From Thermococcus bergensis (GTDB lineage Archaea > Methanobacteriota_B > Thermococci > Thermococcales > Thermococcaceae), in NCBI RefSeq assembly GCF_020386975.1, contig NZ_JABFNK010000002.1, forward strand, positions 1-64,000: a DNA stretch of 64,000 bases, written 5' to 3'. Below, piece by piece: positions 9,853-17,501 of this stretch (position 1 is the stretch's first letter; each line of letters begins with the position of its first letter). The notes beneath the pieces are model-generated. The model was not told the DNA's origin and did not search any database. It worked only from the letters and a program-made list of their open reading frames with translations. The translations under genes and the position numbers were made by a program.

Positions 9853-11193
9853 ATGATTAGAAAAGCCTTGACAATTGCGGGGAGCGATAGTGGAGGTGGG
9901 GCGGGGATAGAGGCAGACTTAAAGACCTTCTCTGCCTTTGGTGTTCATGGCTTGGTTGCAATAACCTCAGTAACAGCCCAAAACACCCAAGAAGTAAGGG
10001 CGATATATGATGTTGCACCAGAAGTTGTTGCAAAGCAGATAGAAGCGGTTGCCGATGACATAGGAGTTGATGCAGCAAAGACCGGAATGCTGAGCAATGC
10101 GGAGATCATCAAGGCTGTCGCAAAGACTGTGAGGAAGTATGACTTTCCACTGGTGGTTGATCCAGTGATGATAGCCAAGAGCGGAGCACCTCTGCTGAGA
10201 GAAGATGCAATGGATGCCCTTATCGAGAAGATCATCCCTCTCGCAAAGGTTGTAACTCCCAACAAGCCGGAAGCCGAAAAGCTGAGCGGAATAAAGATTG
10301 GAAACCTTGAAGACGCAAGAAAGGCTGCAAAAATCATAGTGGAGGAGCTTGGAGCTGAAGGGGCAATAGTCAAGGGTGGGCATCTTGGACTGAGCGAAGC
10401 TGTTGACGTGCTATACTTCCACGGTGAGTTCAAAGAGTACAGGGCACCGTTTGTTGACGGCTGTACCCACGGCACAGGATGTTCTTTCTCTGCAGCAATA
10501 ACGGCAAATCTAGCCAAGGGAAAAGAGCTTGAGGAGGCAGTTAGAATTGCAAAGGAGTTCATAACGATGGGAATCTACTATGGAGCAAAGATAGGTCACG
10601 GACACTGCCCCGTTAACCAGAACGCCTGGATAGAGATTCCTGCTGAAAAATGGAGGGTTTATGAAGCTCTAAGGAATGCCGTCAAGGAGCTCCTGGCAAT
10701 TGAAGGGCTTTCTCATTACGTGCCAGAAGTGGGCATGAACTTTGTCTACGCACTGCCAAAGCTCTACGCAAGGAGCAAAGATGATGTTGCCGGAGTCAAA
10801 GGAAGGATAGTAAAGTTCGGAAGCACGGTAAAGCCTGTGGGCGACGTGGAATTTGGAGCCTCAGACCACATAGCAAGGGCGGTTCTAACCTTTATGGAAT
10901 TCTTCCCCGAAACAAGAAGCGCATTAAACTTAAAATACAGCAAGGGGCTGATTAAGAAAGCCTCCGAGTTGGGGCTTAGAGTTTCATTCTACGACAGAAG
11001 AGAGGAGCCAGAGGGAATAAAAGCCAAAGAAGGAAGCACTATTCCGTGGGGAATACGAACTGCAATTGAAAGGGTAAACAGCAAACCTGACATAATTTAC
11101 CACCTCGGGGATTGGGGCAGGGAGGCAATGATCCTAATATTTGGGGAGAGCCCAGAGATTGTATTAAGAAAACTCAAAATGCTTATCCAATAG
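9853..11193 (+). CDS. thiD: Bifunctional HMP/HMP-P kinase and ThiN-type thiamine-phosphate synthase
   Basis: 446 aa in two parts. Residues 1 to about 260 are ThiD, phosphorylating HMP and HMP-P: AGSDSGGGAGIEADLK at the start, DPVMIAKSGAPLL and the anion hole THGTGCSFSA. Residues from about 265 are ThiN, the archaeal thiamine-phosphate synthase, with conserved GSTIPWG (about 394-400) and YHLGDWGRE (about 416-424). ThiD-ThiN fusions are common in archaea. The ribosome site GGGGTGGTG is strong. Last gene of the thiamine operon, 31 bp after thiE. ThiN looks intact although ThiE is also present. Confidence 0.93.
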   Translation: MIRKALTIAGSDSGGGAGIEADLKTFSAFGVHGLVAITSVTAQNTQEVRAIYDVAPEVVAKQIEAVADDIGVDAAKTGMLSNAEIIKAVAKTVRKYDFPLVVDPVMIAKSGAPLLREDAMDALIEKIIPLAKVVTPNKPEAEKLSGIKIGNLEDARKAAKIIVEELGAEGAIVKGGHLGLSEAVDVLYFHGEFKEYRAPFVDGCTHGTGCSFSAAITANLAKGKELEEAVRIAKEFITMGIYYGAKIGHGHCPVNQNAWIEIPAEKWRVYEALRNAVKELLAIEGLSHYVPEVGMNFVYALPKLYARSKDDVAGVKGRIVKFGSTVKPVGDVEFGASDHIARAVLTFMEFFPETRSALNLKYSKGLIKKASELGLRVSFYDRREEPEGIKAKEGSTIPWGIRTAIERVNSKPDIIYHLGDWGREAMILIFGESPEIVLRKLKMLIQ

Positions 11194-11667
11194 TCTTGTA
11201 TCATGTTTGGATTCTCTCTTTTTGGTTTTTCTGCTTTCTGAAGGATTAATTTTGAGTTTAAGGCTCTAGGAATGCTCTGGAAGTCTTTAGTAACTGAAGG
11301 TTACTATCTTACAAAGAGTTACAAGTTTTTGAGAGTTTTGTAACGAAATTTTTTCGAAGTTTTGAGTTGAGGCTTCTTAGGGCTTCTTTGGTATTCTCTC
11401 CTCGTGGAAATTTAACCATTTTTAGTTTAAGGCGGTTTTATTGGGTTATTTTTGATTTAAGCTCCTATTTTGCCCCTGGAAGTCTTATGAACAAAGTTGG
11501 GCATGGGGAAAAAGGAGGAGCTTTAAGTAGGCTAGAGCTTTAAAGTTTTTTCTGGAAGCTCGAATTTGAGCTTTTTGAGGGGAGTTTTATTGACCCCTTG
11601 AAGAAAAGCTTATAAGATTCAAGCCTTCTAATTACTCTTTGAGGAGTTTAGAGGAAAAATCGCCCCT
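11194..11667 (+). promoter_or_regulatory. CRISPR leader
   Basis: 474 bp without a gene between thiDN and the first repeat, rich in A and T. A motif of the form TTTTxRxTTTAAGGC occurs three times (about 11249-11264, 11419-11433 and 11448-11462). A TATA-like GCTTATAAG at 11609-11616 would start transcription some 30 bp before the first repeat at 11668. Its position on the 5' side of the ATTGAAAG-ending repeats fits a leader. Confidence 0.7.
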
Positions 11668-13451
11668 GTTCCAATAAGACTTTAAAAGAATTGAAAGAAA
11701 ACTGACAGTGGAAAGGGTTGTCAAGAAACTCAGAGTTCCAATAAGACTTTAAAAGAATTGAAAGTATGGAGGGTTTCATATATATAGAGGGTTTCATATG
11801 GGTTCCAATAAGACTTTAAAAGAATTGAAAGTATAGGCAGAGGATAACGATAAGCAACAGCAACGCTTGTTCCAATAAGACTTTAAAAGAATTGAAAGCT
11901 AAGTCCCCGAATTCCCTTAGCAGCCTTCTTAGGTTCCAATAAGACTTTAAAAGAATTGAAAGTTGGCTCTATGTCCGCGTATTTGCGGACACGAACCCAG
12001 TTCCAATAAGACTTTAAAAGAATTGAAAGAGTACAGCTGGAAAGAATCTACGAGGAGTACTATACAGTTCCAATAAGACTTTAAAAGAATTGAAAGAAGA
12101 AGAGTGTCGACTTGATTATTGCAGACCCTCCTTATGTTCCAATAAGACTTTAAAAGAATTGAAAGCCTTTCCACTTTACTTACTTTTTTGTATTCTTCTT
12201 GCGTTCCAATAAGACTTTAAAAGAATTGAAAGAACGTGCCGTGACAAATACATATACTTAGCCCAAATAGTTCCAATAAGACTTTAAAAGAATTGAAAGC
12301 TTGCTTCGACAACTGCTATAGAGCTATCGAGCACAGTTCCAATAAGACTTTAAAAGAATTGAAAGAATAGGTATGATATTGAGGGTATTGATGCACCTGA
12401 GCGGGTTCCAATAAGACTTTAAAAGAATTGAAAGCTAGTAAATGCTCCAGTAGCACCACTGAAGTACAGAGTTCCAATAAGACTTTAAAAGAATTGAAAG
12501 TTTCCGTGTTGGGAAGGGCAAAGGGCAAACTTATGTTTATGTTCCAATAAGACTTTAAAAGAATTGAAAGAAAAAGTTCACATTCATTTTCCTCAGATCT
12601 GCAAAGTTCCAATAAGACTTTAAAAGAATTGAAAGTAAACCACCTGATCTCGAACAATGTTCGTGATTGCATCCGTTCCAATAAGACTTTAAAAGAATTG
12701 AAAGGTTATCGGTCTTGCGGGTGTCCTCATGGGCATTATGTTCGTTCCAATAAGACTTTAAAAGAATTGAAAGTAATAATATGACTATTGCGATAAAGCC
12801 AGAGGGTGGGAGTTCCAATAAGACTTTAAAAGAATTGAAAGGACGACGGCGAGAAAGCGCTTAAGCTGAAGAACAACAAAACGTTCCAATAAGACTTTAA
12901 AAGAATTGAAAGAGAACAAACTAACAACTGTGTTCACCTTCATAGCTCGTTCCAATAAGACTTTAAAAGAATTGAAAGAGGGTTACATATTGTCTTTCTT
13001 TTTTATTCAGCCGAAAGTTCCAATAAGACTTTAAAAGAATTGAAAGGACACATAGGATACCTGGCTGGGAGGAGAAGGTTAAGGTTCCAATAAGACTTTA
13101 AAAGAATTGAAAGTGGATTATGAGCCTCTTTCGGATATCACACCGAGCACAGTTCCAATAAGACTTTAAAAGAATTGAAAGTATCTCTCTTAGGCATGCC
13201 CTACACGATCGTAAAAGACGTTCCAATAAGACTTTAAAAGAATTGAAAGCAGGTAAGCCCCCAAGCAAGCCCTCATCATCTTTTAGTTCCAATAAGACTT
13301 TAAAAGAATTGAAAGAAAGCCTCGGGGTCAAATTTTAACCCTCTTTGTCTACAAGTTCCAATAAGACTTTAAAAGAATTGAAAGCTTTCAGAGAAAACAG
13401 TCGATGTGAGCTTCCAGGTGCGTTCCAATAAGACTTTAAAAGAATTGAAAG
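11668..13451 (+). CRISPR. CRISPR array, 27 repeats and 26 spacers
   Basis: The 30-bp repeat begins GTTCCAATAAGAC and ends GAATTGAAAG. All 27 copies look identical, with starts from 11668 to 13422. Spacers are 34-41 nt, mostly 36-39. The ATTGAAAG end is the 5' handle of crRNA in Pyrococcus type I/III systems, so transcription runs on the + strand from the leader at 11194-11667. Both terminal repeats are perfect, so the trailer end is not degenerate. No cas gene lies in the window; effector and adaptation genes must be elsewhere. Several spacers translate cleanly, suggesting targets in virus or plasmid genes. Confidence 0.99.
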
Positions 13452-13487
13452 CGCTTAGGCGAAATCTTAAAAACAATAAAAGCGAAA

Positions 13488-14645
13488 TCAAAGAACTCTT
13501 TCCAGGATTTCCCTCAGGTCTTTCAAAAACTCCTCAAGGTGCTCCCTCTTTACGTGGGGCATCATAACTATCCTTATGTACCCCCTGTGGGCGCTTATTC
13601 CCCAGCCTCTGGCTTTGAGCTCGGCCTCAATTTTCTTAAGCTTCCTGGAGCCGAAGGAGACTATGTTCAACATGGGCTCCCTTATAAGGTATACCCCATT
13701 TAGACCCTTTATTTGCTCCGCGAACCAGTAAGCATTTTCCATAGCCTCCTTGACAACTCTCTTGTATCCTTCAAAGCCAAGATGCTTGAGGAGGGCCCAT
13801 ACTGCTATTGCATTTGCACCTGGCCTAGTGCCGGTAATGGTCGCCTGGAATATCTTTCCTCCAGCTAAATAAGGTGCTAAAACGTTTATGGCCTCTATGT
13901 ACTTTTTCTTTCTAAAAACTATCCCCCCAGCAGGGATTGGGGCCATGCCCATTTTGTGGGGGTCTATGGTAACGCTCTGCACACCCTTGAGCTTGAAATC
14001 GAAATCCGGCAACTCGTAACCCAGAGCCTTCGCAAAGGGTATTACAAAACCTCCAAAGGCTGCGTCAACATGAAGGGGAATCCCGTAATCAACAGCAATG
14101 TCTGAAAGAGCGGGGATGTCATCGACAACTCCCAGCCCGGTTGTACCGGCAATTCCAACTATGCCAATGGTGTTATCGGTTATCTTACTCTCAACATCTT
14201 TGACGTTAACAGAATAGTCCCTATTAAGTTCGGCCCACACCAGCTTTACCCTCAGCAAATCACTCGCCTTTAGAAAAGAGAAGTGAGCACTTTTTGGGAG
14301 GATCAACTCGGGCTTCTCAACATCGGATATATTGCGAAAAGCCCTTACGGCCAAGATATTTGCCTCGGTACCACCGCTCACTATGTTACCGTAGGCCTTC
14401 TTTAAATGTAAAAGTTCTCCAAGCATCTGAACGGCTTCTTCCTCGATTTTTTTGCTTCCATTATGCAACCCCGGATCGCCCAGGTTCCTATCTATATACT
14501 TCTGGATTATCTTTTGAGCAAGCGGATGAGGATAAGTACACATGGATCCCAAAATCCTGCCCGAATCAAAAGTTAGGTCAACTTTAAGCCTTTCCTCAAG
14601 TTCAGCAAGCACTTCCTCTTCGCTCATTCCTTCCTTTGGAATCAT
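13488..14645 (-). CDS. mfnA: L-tyrosine/L-aspartate decarboxylase MfnA
   Basis: PLP-dependent group II decarboxylase, 385 aa. The cofactor lysine is K231 in DPHKMG, with HVDAAFGGF (192-200) holding the pyridine-binding Asp and SAHFSF (119-124) the stacking His. In Thermococcus the homologue mainly decarboxylates aspartate to beta-alanine for coenzyme A; in methanogens it makes tyramine for methanofuran. Aspartate is the likelier substrate here because methanofuran is not expected. GGTGAG precedes the ATG. The stop is 36 bp from the end of the CRISPR array. Confidence 0.93.
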   Translation of the reverse strand: MIPKEGMSEEEVLAELEERLKVDLTFDSGRILGSMCTYPHPLAQKIIQKYIDRNLGDPGLHNGSKKIEEEAVQMLGELLHLKKAYGNIVSGGTEANILAVRAFRNISDVEKPELILPKSAHFSFLKASDLLRVKLVWAELNRDYSVNVKDVESKITDNTIGIVGIAGTTGLGVVDDIPALSDIAVDYGIPLHVDAAFGGFVIPFAKALGYELPDFDFKLKGVQSVTIDPHKMGMAPIPAGGIVFRKKKYIEAINVLAPYLAGGKIFQATITGTRPGANAIAVWALLKHLGFEGYKRVVKEAMENAYWFAEQIKGLNGVYLIREPMLNIVSFGSRKLKKIEAELKARGWGISAHRGYIRIVMMPHVKREHLEEFLKDLREILERVL

Positions 14646-14689
14646 GCTCTCACCGACCTAGACTCATCAGCATAGCCTTTAAGCTTTTG

Positions 14690-15868
14690 TCACTCCTCCC
14701 TTATGCGAGATAAATAAAGTTTGAAAAACTGGGGAGTCGTTACAGCAGTCAGCATTGAGACTATGACACTGGTTGCAAAGAGGCCTTGGTCTATTAGCCC
14801 CTCTTCAATTCCGAACTTTAGTATGGCAAGGTCCAGGCTGCCCCTTCCACCCATACCGATTCCAACGAGCATTGCCGATTTCCAGTCAAATCCAAATGCT
14901 CTCATTCCAAGTCCACAGCCGAGGAGCTTTCCTAAAACTGCAGCCAGATAAAGAAGGACTATCAAAGCGACGTTGAGCTCATTGAGAGAGGGATTAAACA
15001 TCAGCCCCACGTAAATAAAGAAGAGAGGCATGAAGAACTCTGTAAGGACTACCTGCAGGTCCCCAATAAGCTCGTTAAGCTTTATCTTGCTTAACACGAG
15101 GGGATCTCTCCTCTCTCTGAGTCTGCTTATTGTTAAGCCCGCAAGATAGGCACCAATTATCTGGTGCAGGCCCACCCTTTCAGCCACTATTGCTAAGAAA
15201 AATGTGAGGATTATCGTAAAAGTGAAGAATATGTTGAGGTTCCTCAATATGCCGTAAAACCTCACAGAGCGCTTGAAAATGTATTCAGAAAGTAAGAGAA
15301 CTGCTGCTATGAATATGGCTATCTTAATTGTCAAAACAACCAAGGGGAAGAGTGCAAGCTCGCCCTGTGTCATCGCCGTTATTATGCCAATTAGATAAAC
15401 GGCCATTATGTCATCGGCAAACGCTGCCCCCATTAATATTGAAGAAATCTCCTTCCCTACCCTTGACTTCAACAACACCCCACTGGTAACTTCAATTGCA
15501 GTATTCCCCAGAGTCACCCCTACAAAAATAGCCGCAGCCAATCCCTTTCCAAAGAGATAAACCGTTGAAAAGCCAAGAAAGAATGAAAACGCAACACCCA
15601 AACCGGCCACTGTGATAGCTTTTGCTTTGTTTGATGCAATCGATGAAAAGTTGCTTGTGAGACCCATGTAGAGCATCATCATCAGAAGGCCGAACTCTGA
15701 AAGGACTTTCAATGGCTCGGAAGGAGAAATAACGTTGAGAAGAAAAGGCCCCAGTATCATTCCGGTGAGTATATGGGCAAGTATAGGGTGGACATCCTTC
15801 TTCTCAAACAGCCACTCTAAAGTCTTTGCAAAAACCAGAAGGATGGAAAGGTCAAGCATGTACTCCAC
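14690..15868 (-). CDS. CPA2-type cation:proton antiporter
   Basis: 392-aa membrane protein with about 12 hydrophobic segments of the Na+/H+ exchanger fold. AHILTGMILGPFLLN near residue 31 and ADDIMAVYLIG (about 150), with paired acidic residues in the ion-binding helix, are family signatures. There is no C-terminal RCK/TrkA domain. The GTG start at 15868 has AGGAGGGT 8 nt upstream and lies 2 bp after the stop of the small membrane protein gene. Na+ or K+ specificity cannot be told. Confidence 0.88.
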   Translation of the reverse strand: MEYMLDLSILLVFAKTLEWLFEKKDVHPILAHILTGMILGPFLLNVISPSEPLKVLSEFGLLMMMLYMGLTSNFSSIASNKAKAITVAGLGVAFSFFLGFSTVYLFGKGLAAAIFVGVTLGNTAIEVTSGVLLKSRVGKEISSILMGAAFADDIMAVYLIGIITAMTQGELALFPLVVLTIKIAIFIAAVLLLSEYIFKRSVRFYGILRNLNIFFTFTIILTFFLAIVAERVGLHQIIGAYLAGLTISRLRERRDPLVLSKIKLNELIGDLQVVLTEFFMPLFFIYVGLMFNPSLNELNVALIVLLYLAAVLGKLLGCGLGMRAFGFDWKSAMLVGIGMGGRGSLDLAILKFGIEEGLIDQGLFATSVIVSMLTAVTTPQFFKLYLSRIREE

Positions 15869-15869
15869 T

Positions 15870-16115
15870 TCATACCCTCCTGCTCAGCAGAGCCCCTATT
15901 ATCCACAGGAGCATTAGGAAAACTGCAAGTATCATTGCCAAGGTGGCCCCCTTGCTTGTTCCAAAGACTATTGGAATAGGGCCAATCATTATTACTCCTC
16001 CACTCTCAACGTCAGCCTCTCCCCCAGATGCTGCCATCAAAGTTCCTATGAAGATCAGCATGAAGCCTATAAATATCAGTCCCATCCCTGCCAGTATAAG
16101 CAGTTCTCCCTTCAT
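15870..16115 (-). CDS. Small two-segment membrane protein (TIGR00304-like)
   Basis: 81 aa with one hydrophobic segment at about 6-27, a Gly/Ser/Glu-rich loop (ASGGEADVESGG), a second hydrophobic run at about 42-52 and a last segment at about 57-76. It resembles the archaeal family TIGR00304, of unknown function. It directly precedes the antiporter gene with a 1-bp gap and might be an accessory subunit, but that is only inferred from position. Confidence 0.7.
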   Translation of the reverse strand: MKGELLILAGMGLIFIGFMLIFIGTLMAASGGEADVESGGVIMIGPIPIVFGTSKGATLAMILAVFLMLLWIIGALLSRRV

Positions 16116-16187
16116 GGCCCCTCATGGAAAAATACACTTAGAGTTTTTAAGCTTTAACGCTAAAGTTACTGAAGGAGGAACTACAGT

Positions 16188-16880
16188 ATGCTCGTACTTG
16201 TGGATTTGGATGATACTCTCTGCAACACATGGGAGGCAGCAAGATGGAGTGTTCTTAGACTCCTGCCCCATTTGATTAGAAAAAGAAAGTTTAGGGCACT
16301 CCTTTACATTCTCACCCAGAGGTACAAAGAGCTTGAGCAGTCAAGAGAGCTGCATCTCCTTGATCTAGACGAACTGGTCGAAAATTTCATGGAGCGGATT
16401 TATCAAAAAATTTCGGAGGAAGACCTTAGAGAAATGTTTGAACTTGTTGATAGGACATTTTTCTCAAACTTAAAGCTCTACCCAGATGCCGTTGAATTCC
16501 TGAAGGGCTTAAAGGATATAAATGCTAAGGTTGTTTTAGTGACGGATTCCTCCTCTGAGTGGCAGAGAAAGAAGCTGGAGTATCTCAACCTGAAGCAATA
16601 TTTTGATCACCTTATAATAAGTGGAGAGACCGGGCACAGCAAACTTGAGCCCCATAACTTTATACTTGCGAGGAAAATGTTTCCCAAGGAGGATGAAGTC
16701 TACGTAGTAGGGGATAGAGATGACACAGATATGAGAGGGGGAAAAGAAATCGGTGCAACAACAATTCTCGTAAGGAGAGGCTATTTCAAGTCACTCTTAC
16801 CAAAGCATGCTGATTATGTAGTTAAAGACCTCAAAGAGGCATTGGAGGTAATAAAGAATGAGCATAAAAAGCGAGCTTAA
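16188..16880 (+). CDS. HAD superfamily hydrolase
   Basis: 230 aa. HAD motif I is VDLDDTLCNT (residues 4-13), with nucleophile Asp and general acid Asp two residues on. Motif II is VTDSS (about 123), the motif III lysine is in HSKLEPHN and motif IV is VGDRDDTD (about 175). A long helical cap lies between motifs I and II. Likely a small-molecule phosphatase; substrate unknown. GGAGG lies before the ATG. Its end overlaps the next gene by 23 bp, so the two are cotranscribed. Confidence 0.85.
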   Translation: MLVLVDLDDTLCNTWEAARWSVLRLLPHLIRKRKFRALLYILTQRYKELEQSRELHLLDLDELVENFMERIYQKISEEDLREMFELVDRTFFSNLKLYPDAVEFLKGLKDINAKVVLVTDSSSEWQRKKLEYLNLKQYFDHLIISGETGHSKLEPHNFILARKMFPKEDEVYVVGDRDDTDMRGGKEIGATTILVRRGYFKSLLPKHADYVVKDLKEALEVIKNEHKKRA

Positions 16881-17481
16881 AAGAAAAGCGCTTCATCTCA
16901 CTGGGCTTACAGTTCCTCTGATATATCTAACGTTTGGACAAAAAGCAGCGATAGGGTTCGTTTCATCCGCACTGATAGTTTTTTTAATTCTGGAGCCATT
17001 TAGAATAGTTGAAGGGCTGAGAGACCGGGTAAAAAGAAAGCTCGGACTTTACGTCAGAGATGAAGTGATAGCCCGCGTAGAGAGAGAACTGGACGCAATT
17101 TCAAGAGAGCATGAAAAGCATTCGATTGGAGCACATATCTATTTTACACTCGGGGCATTAATAATAGTCTGCTTTTTCCCGAGGGACATAGCCATAGGTG
17201 CCATAACAGTCGCGACCCTTGGAGATGCAGTTGCGGCAATAGTGGGAAAACCCTTTGGAAAGCACAGGTTTAAAAACGGCAAAAGCGTAGAAGGGAGCCT
17301 AGCGTATTTTTTAACCGCGTTTTTGATACTATTCTTTTTAATAGACCTTCCCCACGCCTTTGTGGGAGCCTTAGCGGGAATGTTAGCAGAGTTTTACGAG
17401 TTGCCTCCCGATGACAATTTGTCAAACCAACTTGCCGTGGCGTTTGCACTATGGACGTTTAGAAAATTCATTGGACAGTAA
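16858..17481 (+). CDS. Polyprenol/dolichol kinase-like (SEC59/DGK1/phytol kinase family) membrane protein
   Basis: 207 aa with about 6 membrane segments. GDAVAAIVGKPFGKH (about 121-135) followed by NGKSVEGSLA is the signature of the CTP-dependent polyprenol/diacylglycerol/phytol kinase family. In this organism it may phosphorylate dolichol-type lipid carriers or geranylgeraniol. The pairing with an overlapping HAD phosphatase gene is suggestive, but no partner reaction is known. Confidence 0.78.
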   Translation: MSIKSELKRKALHLTGLTVPLIYLTFGQKAAIGFVSSALIVFLILEPFRIVEGLRDRVKRKLGLYVRDEVIARVERELDAISREHEKHSIGAHIYFTLGALIIVCFFPRDIAIGAITVATLGDAVAAIVGKPFGKHRFKNGKSVEGSLAYFLTAFLILFFLIDLPHAFVGALAGMLAEFYELPPDDNLSNQLAVAFALWTFRKFIGQ

Positions 17482-17501
17482 AAAACAAAAAGAAAGGGAA
17501 A

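Noticed and set aside
9945-10562. Open frame of 205 aa antisense to thiDN
   Set aside because: Antisense shadow rich in Ser/Ala with no start signals; the sense gene has full domain motifs.
12097-12135. Self-targeting of DPPY-type genes in the window by spacer 7
   Set aside because: The tRNA G10 methyltransferase (DPPYG at about 6780) and other methyltransferases here differ from the spacer at many bases.
11947-13331. Open frames on the - strand inside the CRISPR array
   Set aside because: They repeat a peptide such as FNSFKVLLE at every CRISPR repeat; they are translations of the array, not genes.
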